Of a DNA stretch of 64,000 nt, positions 18,829 to 28,564 are shown piece after piece. Below the pieces are notes generated by a model. The model saw only the letters and a list, made by a program, of their open reading frames with translations, was not told where the DNA came from and made no database searches. This DNA is from Caulobacterales bacterium (lineage in GTDB: Bacteria > Pseudomonadota > Alphaproteobacteria > Caulobacterales > Caulobacteraceae), in the NCBI GenBank assembly GCA_017302105.1, contig JAFLCS010000001.1, positions 248,001 to 312,000 on the forward strand, read 5' to 3'. Position 1 is the first letter of the stretch. Each line of letters starts with the position of its first letter. A program made the position numbers and the translations under genes.

Positions 18829-19502
18829 GGCCCCTTCGCATTCCCGCCGTCCAGGCGAGCCTGTCCTGGTTGTTCTCGGGCTGGCTCCGCCTGGCTCTGT
18901 CGACCATTCACTGGCGACGGGAGAACCAGGATCCCGTCGAGGCAATCTGGGCCGAGGGCGGAGGCGTCATCATCTGCTTCTGGCATTCGCGCATTTCCCT
19001 GTCCCCTGCCTGCTGGCCGCTGGATCGCGCCCAGTCACCGCGCGCCATGGTGTCGCTGTCCCCGGACGGCGAGTTCATCGCTCGGGCCGTCCAGCGGCTC
19101 GGGATACCTGCCATTCGGGGCTCCTCGTCGAAGAAGAGCGCCCGTGACAAGGCCAAGGGGGGAGCCGAGGCCTTCCGCGACGGCCTGCGCTGGCTGCGCC
19201 AGGACGGTGCCGTCGCCCTCACGCCGGATGGGCCGCGCGGCCCGGTGGAAACCATGGCCGAAGGCGCGGTTATGCTGGCTCGGATGTCGGGAGCCCCGGT
19301 ACTGCTGGTCGGGCTGGCCTGTTCGCCGGCCCTGGCTCTGAACACCTGGGACAGAGGGCAGCTTCCCATTCCCTTTGGTCGAGGCGCGATCGTCTGGGGT
19401 GACCCTATCCGTATCGAACGTGAAGTCGACGTCCCCAGCCTGGCCGCCGACTGGGCGACGAGACTGTCAGCCTTGACCCGTCAGGCAGAGGCCCTGCTGT
19501 GA
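18825..19502 (+). CDS. DUF374 lysophospholipid acyltransferase-family protein
   Basis: 225 residues with GTG start overlapping the exporter stop (GTGA). FWHSR at 52-56 replaces the HxxxxD-type opening of acyltransferases in the DUF374 branch and TPDGPRGP at 133-140 is its second signature. DUF374 proteins are predicted to acylate lipids and are regularly found beside waaA in alphaproteobacteria. No signal peptide, but an N-terminal hydrophobic stretch could anchor it. Likely adds an acyl chain to lipid A or a related lipid; unproven. Confidence 0.88.
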   Translation: MRPLRIPAVQASLSWLFSGWLRLALSTIHWRRENQDPVEAIWAEGGGVIICFWHSRISLSPACWPLDRAQSPRAMVSLSPDGEFIARAVQRLGIPAIRGSSSKKSARDKAKGGAEAFRDGLRWLRQDGAVALTPDGPRGPVETMAEGAVMLARMSGAPVLLVGLACSPALALNTWDRGQLPIPFGRGAIVWGDPIRIEREVDVPSLAADWATRLSALTRQAEALL

Positions 19503-20761
19503 GCCCGGCACTCAAGGCCTACGGGCTGGCCATGCGGTTGCTGGAGCCCCTCGCCCCGCAAATTCTGCGCCGACGGGCTGCGCGCGGGCGCGAAGACCTG
19601 TCGCGCATCGAAGAACGTCTGGGCCGTGCCTCTCTCGAGCGACCGGGGGGCCCGCTGATCTGGGTCCATGGAGCCAGTGTCGGAGAAACCCTGTCGGCCC
19701 TTCCGCTGATTGAGCAGATCGGTCGTGAGCGCCCCGACGTCACCGTACTGGTCACCTCCGGAACCACAACCTCGGCCGAGCTCCTGGCTCGACGGCTACC
19801 TCCTTTTGCCCTGCACCAGTATGTGCCGGTGGACGGCCCCGCCGCCGCCGGCCGGTTCCTCGATCACTGGCGTCCCGACCTTCTGATCCTGCTGGAAGGC
19901 GAACTGTGGCCCAACCTCCTGCGTCAGGCCCGGGCACGAAACTGTCGGCTGGCCCTGGTCAGCGCACGTTTCACAGAGGCCAGCGCCCGGGGCTGGCGAC
20001 GGGCGCGTGGGGCAGCGCGCGAACTTCTGGCAGGGTTCGATCTGGTCCTGCCGCAGGATGACGCCTCGGCCGACCGCCTGGCAGATCTCGGCGCCCGGAT
20101 CGCCGGGCGCGCCAATCTGAAGCTGGCCGGATCGGCCCTCACCTGGGATCCGGCCGCCCTGGCGGTCCTGCGCGCGGAGATCGGCCGCCGACCCGTCATC
20201 GTATCGGCCAGCACCCATGCACCGGAAGAACAGATCGCCGATGCCGCCGTGGCGGCTCAGGCCGGTCGTCCTCTGCACCTGATCGCCCCGCGCCACCCCG
20301 ACCGCGGTGATCAGATCGAGGCCGGGCTGATCCTGGCCGGTCGATCGGTGGCCCGCCGCTCGCGGGGTGAAGTGATCCGGCCTCAGACCGATGTCTATCT
20401 GGCCGACACCCTCGGCGAGCTCGGGCTGTTCTTTGAGCTGGCCGACCTCGTCCTGCTCGGCGGCGGGTGGGCAGCCGGTGTCGGCGGTCACAATCCGCTG
20501 GAGCCCGCCCGTCAGGGCCGACCTGTCATCTCGGGCCCGGAGGTCAGCAACTGGACCGGCATCTTTACGGCCATGGTGGCCGCCGACGCCCTTCGACTGG
20601 CCGAGCCGGGCGACCTCGCCCCGGCGATTGCAGGCCTGATGGATGATCCGGGTTCATTGCAGGCCCTAGAGGCGCGAGCCCGCAGCTTTGCGCGCGGACT
20701 GCCGGATGTCATCCAGGAGACCTGGACCCTGCTCAGCCCCCTGGTGCCGCAATGCAGCTGA
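19499..20761 (+). CDS. waaA: 3-deoxy-D-manno-octulosonic acid (Kdo) transferase
   Basis: 420 residues, full length for WaaA (KdtA). It begins with GTG overlapping the DUF374 stop. Landmarks: GPLIWVHGASVGETLSALPLI (about 50-70), TVLVTSGTTTSAELLARRLP, LEGELWPNLLRQARARNCRLALVSARFTE and GGHNPLEPARQGRPVISGPEVSNW near the end, the GT-B donor site for CMP-Kdo. It transfers Kdo onto lipid IVA at the inner membrane, the step before final acylation. The stop lies inside the lpxK start (10-nt overlap). Confidence 0.95.
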   Translation: MSPALKAYGLAMRLLEPLAPQILRRRAARGREDLSRIEERLGRASLERPGGPLIWVHGASVGETLSALPLIEQIGRERPDVTVLVTSGTTTSAELLARRLPPFALHQYVPVDGPAAAGRFLDHWRPDLLILLEGELWPNLLRQARARNCRLALVSARFTEASARGWRRARGAARELLAGFDLVLPQDDASADRLADLGARIAGRANLKLAGSALTWDPAALAVLRAEIGRRPVIVSASTHAPEEQIADAAVAAQAGRPLHLIAPRHPDRGDQIEAGLILAGRSVARRSRGEVIRPQTDVYLADTLGELGLFFELADLVLLGGGWAAGVGGHNPLEPARQGRPVISGPEVSNWTGIFTAMVAADALRLAEPGDLAPAIAGLMDDPGSLQALEARARSFARGLPDVIQETWTLLSPLVPQCS

Positions 20762-21762
20762 ACACACCCCGTTGGTGGTACCGCAAGAAGGGCGGCGGCC
20801 TGGCTGCGACCCTGTTGAAACCTCTGTCGGCACTCTATGCCGATCAGACCGCGCGCCGGGTCCGCTCCGACCCCGGCTTTGACCCAGGAGTGCCGGTCAT
20901 CTCGATCGGGAATCTCACGGTTGGCGGTTCCGGCAAGACACCTGTGGTCCGCGAGATCCTGCATATGCTGGCGCGCAACGGTGTCGATGCCCACGGCCTC
21001 TCGCGCGGGTATGGGGCCGACCAATCTGGACCGCTGCTGGTCGATCCCGACCTCCACACTGCCGCCGAAGTCGGGGACGAACCCCTTATGCTCGCCCAGG
21101 ACCATCCCGTATGGATCTCCCGCGATCGGGCCGAGGGCGCGCGGGCCGCTGTCGCAGGCGGGGCCAAGCTCCTGGTCCTCGATGACGCCCACCAGAACCC
21201 GTCCGTCAGAAAGACTCGTTCGGTCGTCGTCGTCGACGGCGAGACACGTGACGGGGCCTGGCCCTTCGGGGATGGTTCGGTCGTGCCCGCCGGCCCGATG
21301 CGAGAGCCGCTCGCGGTCGGACTGGCGCGCGCCGACGCCGTTATTGTGATGATGCCCAGCGACCTGGCGGCACCCGACCCCGAGCTTTTGGCCCTGTTCG
21401 GCGACCTGCCGGTCAGGATCGCGCGGCTGGAGCCGGTGCGGCCGCCGTCGCCCGGCCCCAAACTGGGCTTTGCCGGCATTGCCAAGCCCTGGCGGGTCGA
21501 GCAGAGCCTGAGGGCAGCGGGGACCGATCTGAAGGGATTTCGCGCCTTTCCAGATCACGCGACCTATAGCGAGGACACTCTGGCGAGCCTGGGACGGGAG
21601 GCCGACCGGCTTGGGGCGGGGCTTGTCACCACGGAGAAGGATTGGGTCCGGCTGCCTCCGGCGTGGCGGCAACGGATTGAGGCCTGGCCGGTTCGCGCCC
21701 GCTTTGAGGCGGAGCAGATGATCCTGGATCTGTTACCCCGCGATCCCGATGATCGCGACTAG
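20752..21762 (+). CDS. lpxK: Tetraacyldisaccharide 4'-kinase
   Basis: 336 residues with the P-loop-containing NLTVGGSGKTPVV at 54-66 characteristic of LpxK and the LSRGYG block after it. LpxK phosphorylates the 4' position of the lipid A disaccharide at the inner membrane. It overlaps waaA by 10 nt. The stop TAG shares a CTAG with the stop of the convergent membrane-protein gene, leaving no space for a separate terminator. MQLNTPRWWYRKK at the start is typical. Confidence 0.95.
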   Translation: MQLNTPRWWYRKKGGGLAATLLKPLSALYADQTARRVRSDPGFDPGVPVISIGNLTVGGSGKTPVVREILHMLARNGVDAHGLSRGYGADQSGPLLVDPDLHTAAEVGDEPLMLAQDHPVWISRDRAEGARAAVAGGAKLLVLDDAHQNPSVRKTRSVVVVDGETRDGAWPFGDGSVVPAGPMREPLAVGLARADAVIVMMPSDLAAPDPELLALFGDLPVRIARLEPVRPPSPGPKLGFAGIAKPWRVEQSLRAAGTDLKGFRAFPDHATYSEDTLASLGREADRLGAGLVTTEKDWVRLPPAWRQRIEAWPVRARFEAEQMILDLLPRDPDDRD

Positions 21763-22259
21763 GCGCGGGTTCCTTTCAGAAAGCCGATCAGGGCCCCGTA
21801 ATGGACCAGTTCGGCCACGATCAGAACCAGCAGACCCCCGTTGGCAAACAGCACCAGGCCGTTGGCGAACCGCCCTGCCAGCCAGGACCCGGTCTCGATC
21901 GCGACCGTAGGCCCGGCGAAGGCACCCAGCACCAGCGCCAGGCCGGACAGACCCATTATCAACGTAATGACCGCTCCGTGCGACAGTCGGGTCGCGCGCA
22001 GCCCAGCCCAGGCCTCGGCGTCGGCCTCGCGTCGGCTCGGTCGGTCGGCCCGGATCAGATTGACCAGCACCTCGATCACCATGGAGGCGAGGATCGACAG
22101 CCCAATGGCGAGCCCAAGCGTTAGTCCCATCGTCTGTGCGAACCCAGCCTGGGCCAGGTCCCCCGATGCCGCCGTCCGGACCAGCTTCAGGAAATAGGTC
22201 CCCCAGATCAGGGTTGTCGTGAGCAGATGGCCCCAGGCCGTGATCACCTTGTTGCTCAT
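21759..22259 (-). CDS. Hypothetical integral membrane protein
   Basis: 166 residues from the ATG at 22259 with about four hydrophobic segments (roughly 8-25, 45-65, 90-112 and 130-150). ATG overlaps the stop of the DUF1697 gene (ATGA-type), so it is the last gene of a mutM-DUF1697-membrane protein operon. VITAWGHLLTTTLIWGTYFLKL and SHGAVITLIMGLSGLALVLGAF are the most distinctive stretches. I do not recognise a family. Confidence 0.7.
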   Translation of the reverse strand: MSNKVITAWGHLLTTTLIWGTYFLKLVRTAASGDLAQAGFAQTMGLTLGLAIGLSILASMVIEVLVNLIRADRPSRREADAEAWAGLRATRLSHGAVITLIMGLSGLALVLGAFAGPTVAIETGSWLAGRFANGLVLFANGGLLVLIVAELVHYGALIGFLKGTRA

Positions 22260-22804
22260 CGATCCTCCCCAATGCCCGCGCTGGCCGCGATCTTCACCAC
22301 CGTACTCCAGTTTCGTCCGGTTCCGGTCCCGATCAGGCGCGGCTGAGCCTTTGCCGCCATCCTTGAACGACCGATGCCGTCGGGGTGCCAGAACCAGAGG
22401 GTGTCCGCCGTTTCCAAGACCTTTTCCCCGTCGGCGGCAAGGGTTGTCAGCGCCTCCAGGCCGCCGGGTTTCACGCCGGCCTTCATCACCATCATGACGA
22501 CCCGCGACGGATCGATCCGGGACTGTTCGACGAAGGGATTGGCAGCCATGAGTGCGGACCATTGCTCGCCGGTGCGTACAAGCGTTTCAATTCGGCGGCC
22601 GAAGCGGCACTCGGTGGCAGCCTCGATCCGATCTTCCAGCTCGGCCGGAGCGCGGTCGCTGTTCACAACCAGATTACCGGAGGCGAGCAGGGTGCGTGGA
22701 TTGTCCAGGCCGAGATCCAGCGCCATGGCCTTCTGTGCGGCCACGGAGGCCCGCACTCCGCCTGTGTTCATGCCCCGGAACAGAACGATGCGAACCCCCG
22801 TCAT
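22256..22804 (-). CDS. DUF1697 family protein
   Basis: 182 residues from the ATG at 22804, which overlaps the mutM stop. VRIVLFRGMNTGGVRASVAAQKAMALDLGLDNPRTLLASGNLVV is the standard DUF1697 N-terminus (usually LLRGINVGG..LK..L..LGF..V.TYIQSGNVVF), followed by the RIEAATECRFGRRIETLVRT block. The family is of unknown function, about 180 residues long, and occurs widely in bacteria. Middle gene of the mutM operon. Confidence 0.88.
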   Translation of the reverse strand: MTGVRIVLFRGMNTGGVRASVAAQKAMALDLGLDNPRTLLASGNLVVNSDRAPAELEDRIEAATECRFGRRIETLVRTGEQWSALMAANPFVEQSRIDPSRVVMMVMKAGVKPGGLEALTTLAADGEKVLETADTLWFWHPDGIGRSRMAAKAQPRLIGTGTGRNWSTVVKIAASAGIGEDR

Positions 22805-23664
22805 CGTCGCTGGCAACGCGGGCAGTAGAAGGTCGAGCGGCCCGCCTGGACGACCCGCCGCACAACGCCCGGGCAGGCCGGCGTATGACAGGCTTCGCCC
22901 TCACGGCCATAGACATCGAACCGATGCTGGAAATACCCCTGTCCGCCCTCGGCATTGGCGAAGTCCTTGAGAGTCGAGCCACCGGCCTCAACCGCTTCGA
23001 TCAGGACCTGACGTATGGCGAGCGCCAGTCTTTCCAGGCGCGGGCCTGACAATCGACCGGCCGGGGACAGGGGCGAAACGCCGGTCCGGTACAGCGCCTC
23101 GCACACATAGATATTGCCCAGACCCGCCACGATCCTCTGGTCCAGCAGGGCCGACTTCACGGGGGCCGTCCGGCCGGCAAACCCAGCCTTCAGATCTGCG
23201 GCCGAGAACTGGTTGGACAGTGGCTCGGGCCCCAGGTCCCGGAACCAGGCGTGGCGTGCCACGTCTGGCGTGGCGAGGAGGCCCATGAAGCCGAACCGGC
23301 GCGCATCCGCGAACCCGACCCGGCGACGGAGCCCCGGCCGTTCGGCGAACAGCGACAGGTGCTCATGCTTGCCTGCCGCCGGTGCCTTGTCCTCAAACTC
23401 GCCCAGAACGTCTCCATCCAGAGTGAACCGGCCTGTCATTCCCAGGTGCGTGACCCAGGTCTCGCCGGACGACAGTTCGAACAGGAGATACTTGGCCCGC
23501 CGCTCCAGCCGCTCCACGACCGTTCCGTCGAGCCGTTCAGGGAAGCGCTCCGGGAACGGAAAACGAAGATCCGAGCGATTCTGGCGGACCTGGACCAGCC
23601 GCGCACCCTTGAGGACCGGCTCCAGGCCACGACGGACGGTTTCGACCTCAGGCAATTCGGGCAT
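22801..23664 (-). CDS. mutM: Formamidopyrimidine-DNA glycosylase
   Basis: 287 residues starting MPELPEVETVRRGL, where P2 and E3 are the catalytic N-terminal residues after Met removal; an upstream in-frame extension is excluded for this reason. Other landmarks are GRFGFMGL-like FADARRFGFMGL, GLGNIYVCEALYRTGVSP and the C-terminal zinc finger ending FYCPRCQ. The first cysteine pair in that finger is spaced C-x4-C (CHTPAC) instead of the usual C-x2-C. It excises 8-oxoguanine and other oxidised purines. First gene of the operon with DUF1697. Confidence 0.95.
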   Translation of the reverse strand: MPELPEVETVRRGLEPVLKGARLVQVRQNRSDLRFPFPERFPERLDGTVVERLERRAKYLLFELSSGETWVTHLGMTGRFTLDGDVLGEFEDKAPAAGKHEHLSLFAERPGLRRRVGFADARRFGFMGLLATPDVARHAWFRDLGPEPLSNQFSAADLKAGFAGRTAPVKSALLDQRIVAGLGNIYVCEALYRTGVSPLSPAGRLSGPRLERLALAIRQVLIEAVEAGGSTLKDFANAEGGQGYFQHRFDVYGREGEACHTPACPGVVRRVVQAGRSTFYCPRCQRR

Positions 23665-23783
23665 CGTCCACAGATACGGGAGCCCCGGGATCACGCCAAG
23701 CTGGCCGTGATGCGCTTGGCATCACCCCGCTGCTTGTGAGAGGTTGCCTTGGGGGAGGCGACCACTCTTACCGGGGGCCGTCG

Positions 23784-25262
23784 GTGTTGGCATCAGCCAT
23801 GATGGTGGCGATGGGGTTGATCTCGGGGCCCTTCGGGCCGGTCGAGACCCACGACGTCATCCGCTATGAGGTAACACCTGTTGTGGGTCCGGCCGGACTG
23901 GACGGGGTCGACATCACCCTGAGCTTTAAGGGCGACCGCGACGGACGCACCGAGGTGCGCCTACCGACCAGCTGGGCAGGGGCCCAGGCGCTGGAGCGAA
24001 CCATCTCCGATGTGCGCGTTGACAGAGCTCGCCTCCAGCGGCGTCGATCCGTGCTTCGGCTGCGACACCGCGGGGGGGAGTCCATTCGCCTGACCTATCG
24101 GGTGCGGCAGGACTACACCGGGCCGCCGCGGGTCGGATTTGATCGCCCCTATCGACCCTCGACGCTGCGTGACGGCTTCACCCTGATCGGCCGGACGGTG
24201 TTTGCGCGGGTCCAGGGACGTGAAACCGCCCCGGTCAGCTTTCATTGGGGCCAGCACCCTGTGGATTGGCGTCAGGCCTCCGACCTCGACCCGAACGCTG
24301 GCCTTCCCATCGACTTCGAGACCCTGGCCGACAGTGTGCTGATCGGCGGTCCGAACCTGACACTCGTCCGTCGCGAAACACCGCAGGGCCCTATCAGGAT
24401 CGCCGTTCACGGTGACTGGCCGTTCTCGCCGGACCAACTGGCGGATCGGTTCGTTCAGGTCGGTCGGGCGTCTGCCGACTTCTGGGGCGACGACGGTCAG
24501 CCGACGTTTCTGGCCCTCACGCCGCTGTTGGGAAACCCGTCCGGCCGGGCCCAGAGCGGGTTGGGCCTGTCGGACGGCGTGGCGGTCTGGCTGACCCCCA
24601 ATCAAAGCCTGGACGAGGCCAGCCATGTCCTGATTCATGAGCAGCAGCACGCCTGGCTACCGGATCGGGTCGGGGGGCTGGCGCAGGGGCCGTCTCCGGT
24701 CCTGGATTTCTGGTTCTCCGAGGGGTTCACCGACTTCTATGCCTACCGGATCGCGCTGCGCCTCGGCCTGATCTCGCCGCAAGCCTATGTCCTGGCCCTG
24801 GATGAGGCCCTGTCCCTTCAGGCCCGTACGCCACCGGGATGGACCAATGCGACGGTGGCGCGCACCTTCTTCAGTCACCCGACCACGACGGGCGTAGCCT
24901 ACCACAGGGGCCTGTTGCTGGCGTTCAGCCTGGATGCCCGCCTGGCGGCGACGTCCGACGGTGCGCGCGATCTGGACGACGTGATCCTGGCCATGCGCGA
25001 CGGCCAGGGTCCAGCCCCGCTCCGGCTGATCCAGGCCTACGCAGACATGGGCGGTGGTGACATCACGCCGGACCTGCTCCACCACATCGACCTCGGCCGG
25101 CCGATCGACCTGACCGCCGACGGACTGGGGGGGTGTATCCGCGTGGTTCCCGGCCCTGATCGCCAGCGTCTTGAGCCCGGGCCGGGCCTGGTCGGCGAGG
25201 GCACGGATCGCTGCCGTCGGCAGCTCGCGGGCCTGAGAAGATATAAGGATATCCTTATATGA
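23784..25262 (+). CDS. M61-like gluzincin protease, probably exported
   Basis: About 492 residues. The zinc site LIHEQQHAW (HExxH at about 285-289) is followed by the third ligand in FWFSEGFTDFYAYR (E at about 313), the gluzincin arrangement of M1/M61 peptidases. The start is unclear: GTG at 23784 (RBS GGGGG) is chosen, but GTG 23736 or an ATG at 23799 are possible; the N-terminus is only weakly hydrophobic and could be a signal segment. The last codons lie inside a perfect 20-bp palindrome that also faces ahcY. Divergent from mutM. Confidence 0.75.
   Translation: MLASAMMVAMGLISGPFGPVETHDVIRYEVTPVVGPAGLDGVDITLSFKGDRDGRTEVRLPTSWAGAQALERTISDVRVDRARLQRRRSVLRLRHRGGESIRLTYRVRQDYTGPPRVGFDRPYRPSTLRDGFTLIGRTVFARVQGRETAPVSFHWGQHPVDWRQASDLDPNAGLPIDFETLADSVLIGGPNLTLVRRETPQGPIRIAVHGDWPFSPDQLADRFVQVGRASADFWGDDGQPTFLALTPLLGNPSGRAQSGLGLSDGVAVWLTPNQSLDEASHVLIHEQQHAWLPDRVGGLAQGPSPVLDFWFSEGFTDFYAYRIALRLGLISPQAYVLALDEALSLQARTPPGWTNATVARTFFSHPTTTGVAYHRGLLLAFSLDARLAATSDGARDLDDVILAMRDGQGPAPLRLIQAYADMGGGDITPDLLHHIDLGRPIDLTADGLGGCIRVVPGPDRQRLEPGPGLVGEGTDRCRRQLAGLRRYKDILI
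25241..25260. promoter_or_regulatory. Perfect 20-bp palindrome, candidate operator upstream of ahcY
   Basis: The bases ATATAAGGATATCCTTATAT read identically on both strands and are strikingly AT-rich in this GC-rich DNA. The site overlaps the last codons of the protease gene and lies 80 bp before the ahcY start, just 5 bp upstream of a TTGCCG hexamer. Symmetry and length fit a dimeric winged-helix regulator. ArsR-family SAH-responsive regulators (SahR type) bind ATATC/GATAT-type palindromes near ahcY and methionine genes in proteobacteria, so that is the leading guess. Confidence 0.6.
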
Positions 25263-25265
25263 TGG

Positions 25266-25293
25266 TTGCCGGGCACCGCTGAGGCGGCTATAG
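25266..25293 (+). promoter_or_regulatory. Putative ahcY promoter
   Basis: TTGCCG at 25266-25271 and CTATAG at 25288-25293 with a 16-bp spacer resemble the alphaproteobacterial housekeeping promoter (TTGAC-N17-CTATA). It begins 5 bp downstream of the 20-bp palindrome, so a regulator bound there could control it. No transcript data are available. Confidence 0.4.
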
Positions 25294-25339
25294 GCGCGGT
25301 CAAAATCCCCCAGACAGTACGCGCCCCAGGAGGCCCTTC

Positions 25340-26737
<1,398 letters not shown>

Positions 26738-26763
26738 GGCGCGGACTGCGGACTGCATTCTTG

Positions 26764-26790
26764 CAAACCCCGGGCTGGTCCCGGGGTTTG
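26764..26790 (+). terminator. Intrinsic terminator of ahcY
   Basis: An 11-bp perfect stem, CAAACCCCGGG at 26764-26774 and CCCGGGGTTTG at 26780-26790, with a 5-nt loop (CTGGT) and a short T-containing tail (TCGTTTC). It lies 27 bp after the ahcY stop and 7 bp before the convergent lipoprotein stop, and may serve both directions. Confidence 0.75.
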
Positions 26791-26796
26791 TCGTTT

Positions 26797-27312
26797 CTAG
26801 CCGCCGGCTTGACGGGCCGCGCCGGCCTGTTGTTCGGCCCAGTAGGCGGCTCCTTCGCGCGGCTTGAACATGGTGCGTGGCGCGCCGTCCCGAGTAGCTA
26901 CCGCAAAGGTGTTGCTGGCGGCATGATAGTAGAGGGTGTCGCCATTGCGTCGGCGCACGGTCTCGGTGCCCGGCGGCGGGTTGGAGATGAAGGCGTGCAC
27001 GGCCTGGACATAGGCGTCCTGGGTAGTGGCCCCGAAGTCTGCGCCGTTACGCTCAAAGGAGCGCTGAGCCCCTTCCTCAGCCGTACGGTTGCGGGCGGTG
27101 GACCAGACTGCCGTCCCACGTTCAGCCTCAACCACAGGCGCAGACGCGTCCGTGCCGACGTCGATCGCCGATGAGGCCAGGCCGGCGGTTCCGCCCTCCG
27201 TCGCCGGGGCCTCGGCCGCTGCACGATCCCGCGTCTCCACCGCCGAGCCACCGTTACCGCAGCCGCCGGTCAACGCCAGCGCCGCCACCGCTGAAAACAC
27301 CATCACACGCAT
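26797..27312 (-). CDS. Lipoprotein with barnase/EndoU/colicin-E5/RelE-like toxin-fold domain
   Basis: 171 residues from the ATG at 27312, preceded by GGGAGGATC. The signal [18 protein letters not shown] has a lipobox-like end (C18). Residues 86-150 ([23 protein letters not shown]...[28 protein letters not shown]) follow the pattern of the BECR-type nuclease family seen in contact-dependent and phage toxins (HF..HG.EFG....EY...A..F...G....D...N.F.V....G...T.F.P). The two histidines of the first motif are replaced (SFERNG), so it may be inactive or regulatory. Assignment by pattern only. Confidence 0.55.
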   Translation of the reverse strand: MRVMVFSAVAALALTGGCGNGGSAVETRDRAAAEAPATEGGTAGLASSAIDVGTDASAPVVEAERGTAVWSTARNRTAEEGAQRSFERNGADFGATTQDAYVQAVHAFISNPPPGTETVRRRNGDTLYYHAASNTFAVATRDGAPRTMFKPREGAAYWAEQQAGAARQAGG

Positions 27313-27436
27313 GAGATCCTCCCGTCTCAGTTGCGGAACGACGCTATACCACGGAATGATGTTCCTGCAATGTTCTTTTCCCGGCTCTCGACACGCTCCC
27401 CCGAACCCCCCTAAGCCGGGAATAAAAGGAGAGGCC

Positions 27437-27889
27437 ATGACCGTGACCATCCGTCTGACGCGCCTGCCACATTCGATAGGTTTGCCGCTGCCCAGCTACG
27501 AAACCGAAGGCTCCGCGGGCCTGGATCTTCGCGCGGCGGTGGCGGAGGATCAGCCGGTGACCTTGCAGCCTGGCGGGCGGGCCCTGATCCCGACCGGCCT
27601 GACGATCGCGCTGCCGGCCGACCATGAGGCCCAGGTGCGGCCGCGATCCGGCCTGGCGCTGAAATTCGGCATCACCTGTCTGAACAGCCCGGGCACCATC
27701 GACGCGGACTATCGCGGCGAAGTCGGGGTCATTCTGGCCAATCTGGGCAGCGAGCCCTTCGTCGTGCGGCGGGGTGACCGCATCGCGCAGATGGTTGTAG
27801 CCCCGGTCACGCGCGGCACCTTCGAGGAGGTCCAGACGCTGGACGAGACGGGCCGAGGCACCGGCGGATTCGGCTCGACGGGAGCCTGA
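27437..27889 (+). CDS. dut: dUTP diphosphatase
   Basis: 150 residues, the usual trimeric dUTPase length. The five motifs are visible: AGLDLRAA (I), RPRSGLA (II), [19 protein letters not shown] (III), [10 protein letters not shown] (IV) and [10 protein letters not shown] (V, C-terminal arm). It converts dUTP to dUMP, limiting uracil in DNA. Start ATG 27437 is preceded by AAAAGGAGAGG; an in-frame upstream extension lacks family similarity. Divergent from the toxin-fold lipoprotein. Confidence 0.97.
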   Translation: MTVTIRLTRLPHSIGLPLPSYETEGSAGLDLRAAVAEDQPVTLQPGGRALIPTGLTIALPADHEAQVRPRSGLALKFGITCLNSPGTIDADYRGEVGVILANLGSEPFVVRRGDRIAQMVVAPVTRGTFEEVQTLDETGRGTGGFGSTGA

Positions 27890-27952
27890 TCAGCAATTCT
27901 GCGTTAGGGTAACCGTCGGTCAAGCTTGGCCGAAGCGGACGGGAGGCCCGCC

Positions 27953-28294
27953 ATGGACATCATCATCGCGTTTTTCCAGCAGCTATGGAACCTGGCCCAG
28001 GCCGGCTTTTCGGGCGTCAATCAGGTGCTGGGGCTGATCATCGCCCTGGTCGGAGCTCTGTTTATGCACGGCTGGCGCGATCTGTGGCGCTCGGCGGCGG
28101 GCGCGGCCGTGATCCATGTCATCATCGGGGCCGTCCTGCCAATGCTGAACGGCGGCGAGTTCATCTTGCCCAATGTCGTGTCGGCGACCTTCTGGATGAC
28201 GCTCCTGGCCCTGTTTCTGGGCTTCAGCATCGTCATCGCTCTGTTCTTCTTCGTAAAGTCGCTGTTCACGCGCCGCGGGCACGCGGCACACTAG
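27953..28294 (+). CDS. Small hypothetical membrane protein
   Basis: 113 residues from an ATG preceded by GGGAGG, with about three hydrophobic segments (roughly 15-35, 45-65, 75-100). A TTG 27 bp earlier would lengthen it. FVKSLFTRRGHAAH forms a positively charged C-terminal tail, which should lie in the cytoplasm. No family recognised. It converges on the small minus-strand membrane protein gene and does not overlap it. Confidence 0.65.
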   Translation: MDIIIAFFQQLWNLAQAGFSGVNQVLGLIIALVGALFMHGWRDLWRSAAGAAVIHVIIGAVLPMLNGGEFILPNVVSATFWMTLLALFLGFSIVIALFFFVKSLFTRRGHAAH

Positions 28295-28321
28295 AAATTT
28301 CGGGGCGCGAACCGGGCCCTG

Positions 28322-28555
28322 TCACTGGGGTTTGGCCTCTAAGACGGCCAAGAGCAGATAGAGCCCGCCACAAACGCCGCTGATCACCCAGCACACGACA
28401 ATCCAGATACGCGCGGTCCGGGTTTGCGCATCGAACCTGTCTTTTGCCTGTGGCGTCATCGGGGGGAGGTCCCCCTCCGATCTCAAGGCCCAGACCCGAA
28501 GGTTCACACCGACAAACGCCGATAGGAGGGCTGCCGCAAGGAACAGATTGGCCAT
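28322..28555 (-). CDS. Small two-helix membrane protein
   Basis: 77 residues with membrane helices at about 4-22 and 50-70, separated by a charged, soluble loop. It lies 9 bp downstream of dapB and so is the probable last gene of the hemE-hemH-hemJ-rho-dapB run. The sequence has no recognised relatives among families I know. Confidence 0.6.
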   Translation of the reverse strand: MANLFLAAALLSAFVGVNLRVWALRSEGDLPPMTPQAKDRFDAQTRTARIWIVVCWVISGVCGGLYLLLAVLEAKPQ

Positions 28556-28564
28556 GCCGCCGCT

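Noticed and set aside
24218..24226. parS-like half sequence ACGTGAAAC inside the M61-like gene
   Set aside because: Only one half-site matches and the mirrored half is absent; not a plausible ParB site.
25261..25339. Possible SAH or SAM riboswitch in the ahcY leader
   Set aside because: The 79-bp leader shows no aptamer-like conserved pattern that I can recognise; the palindrome is a better regulatory explanation.
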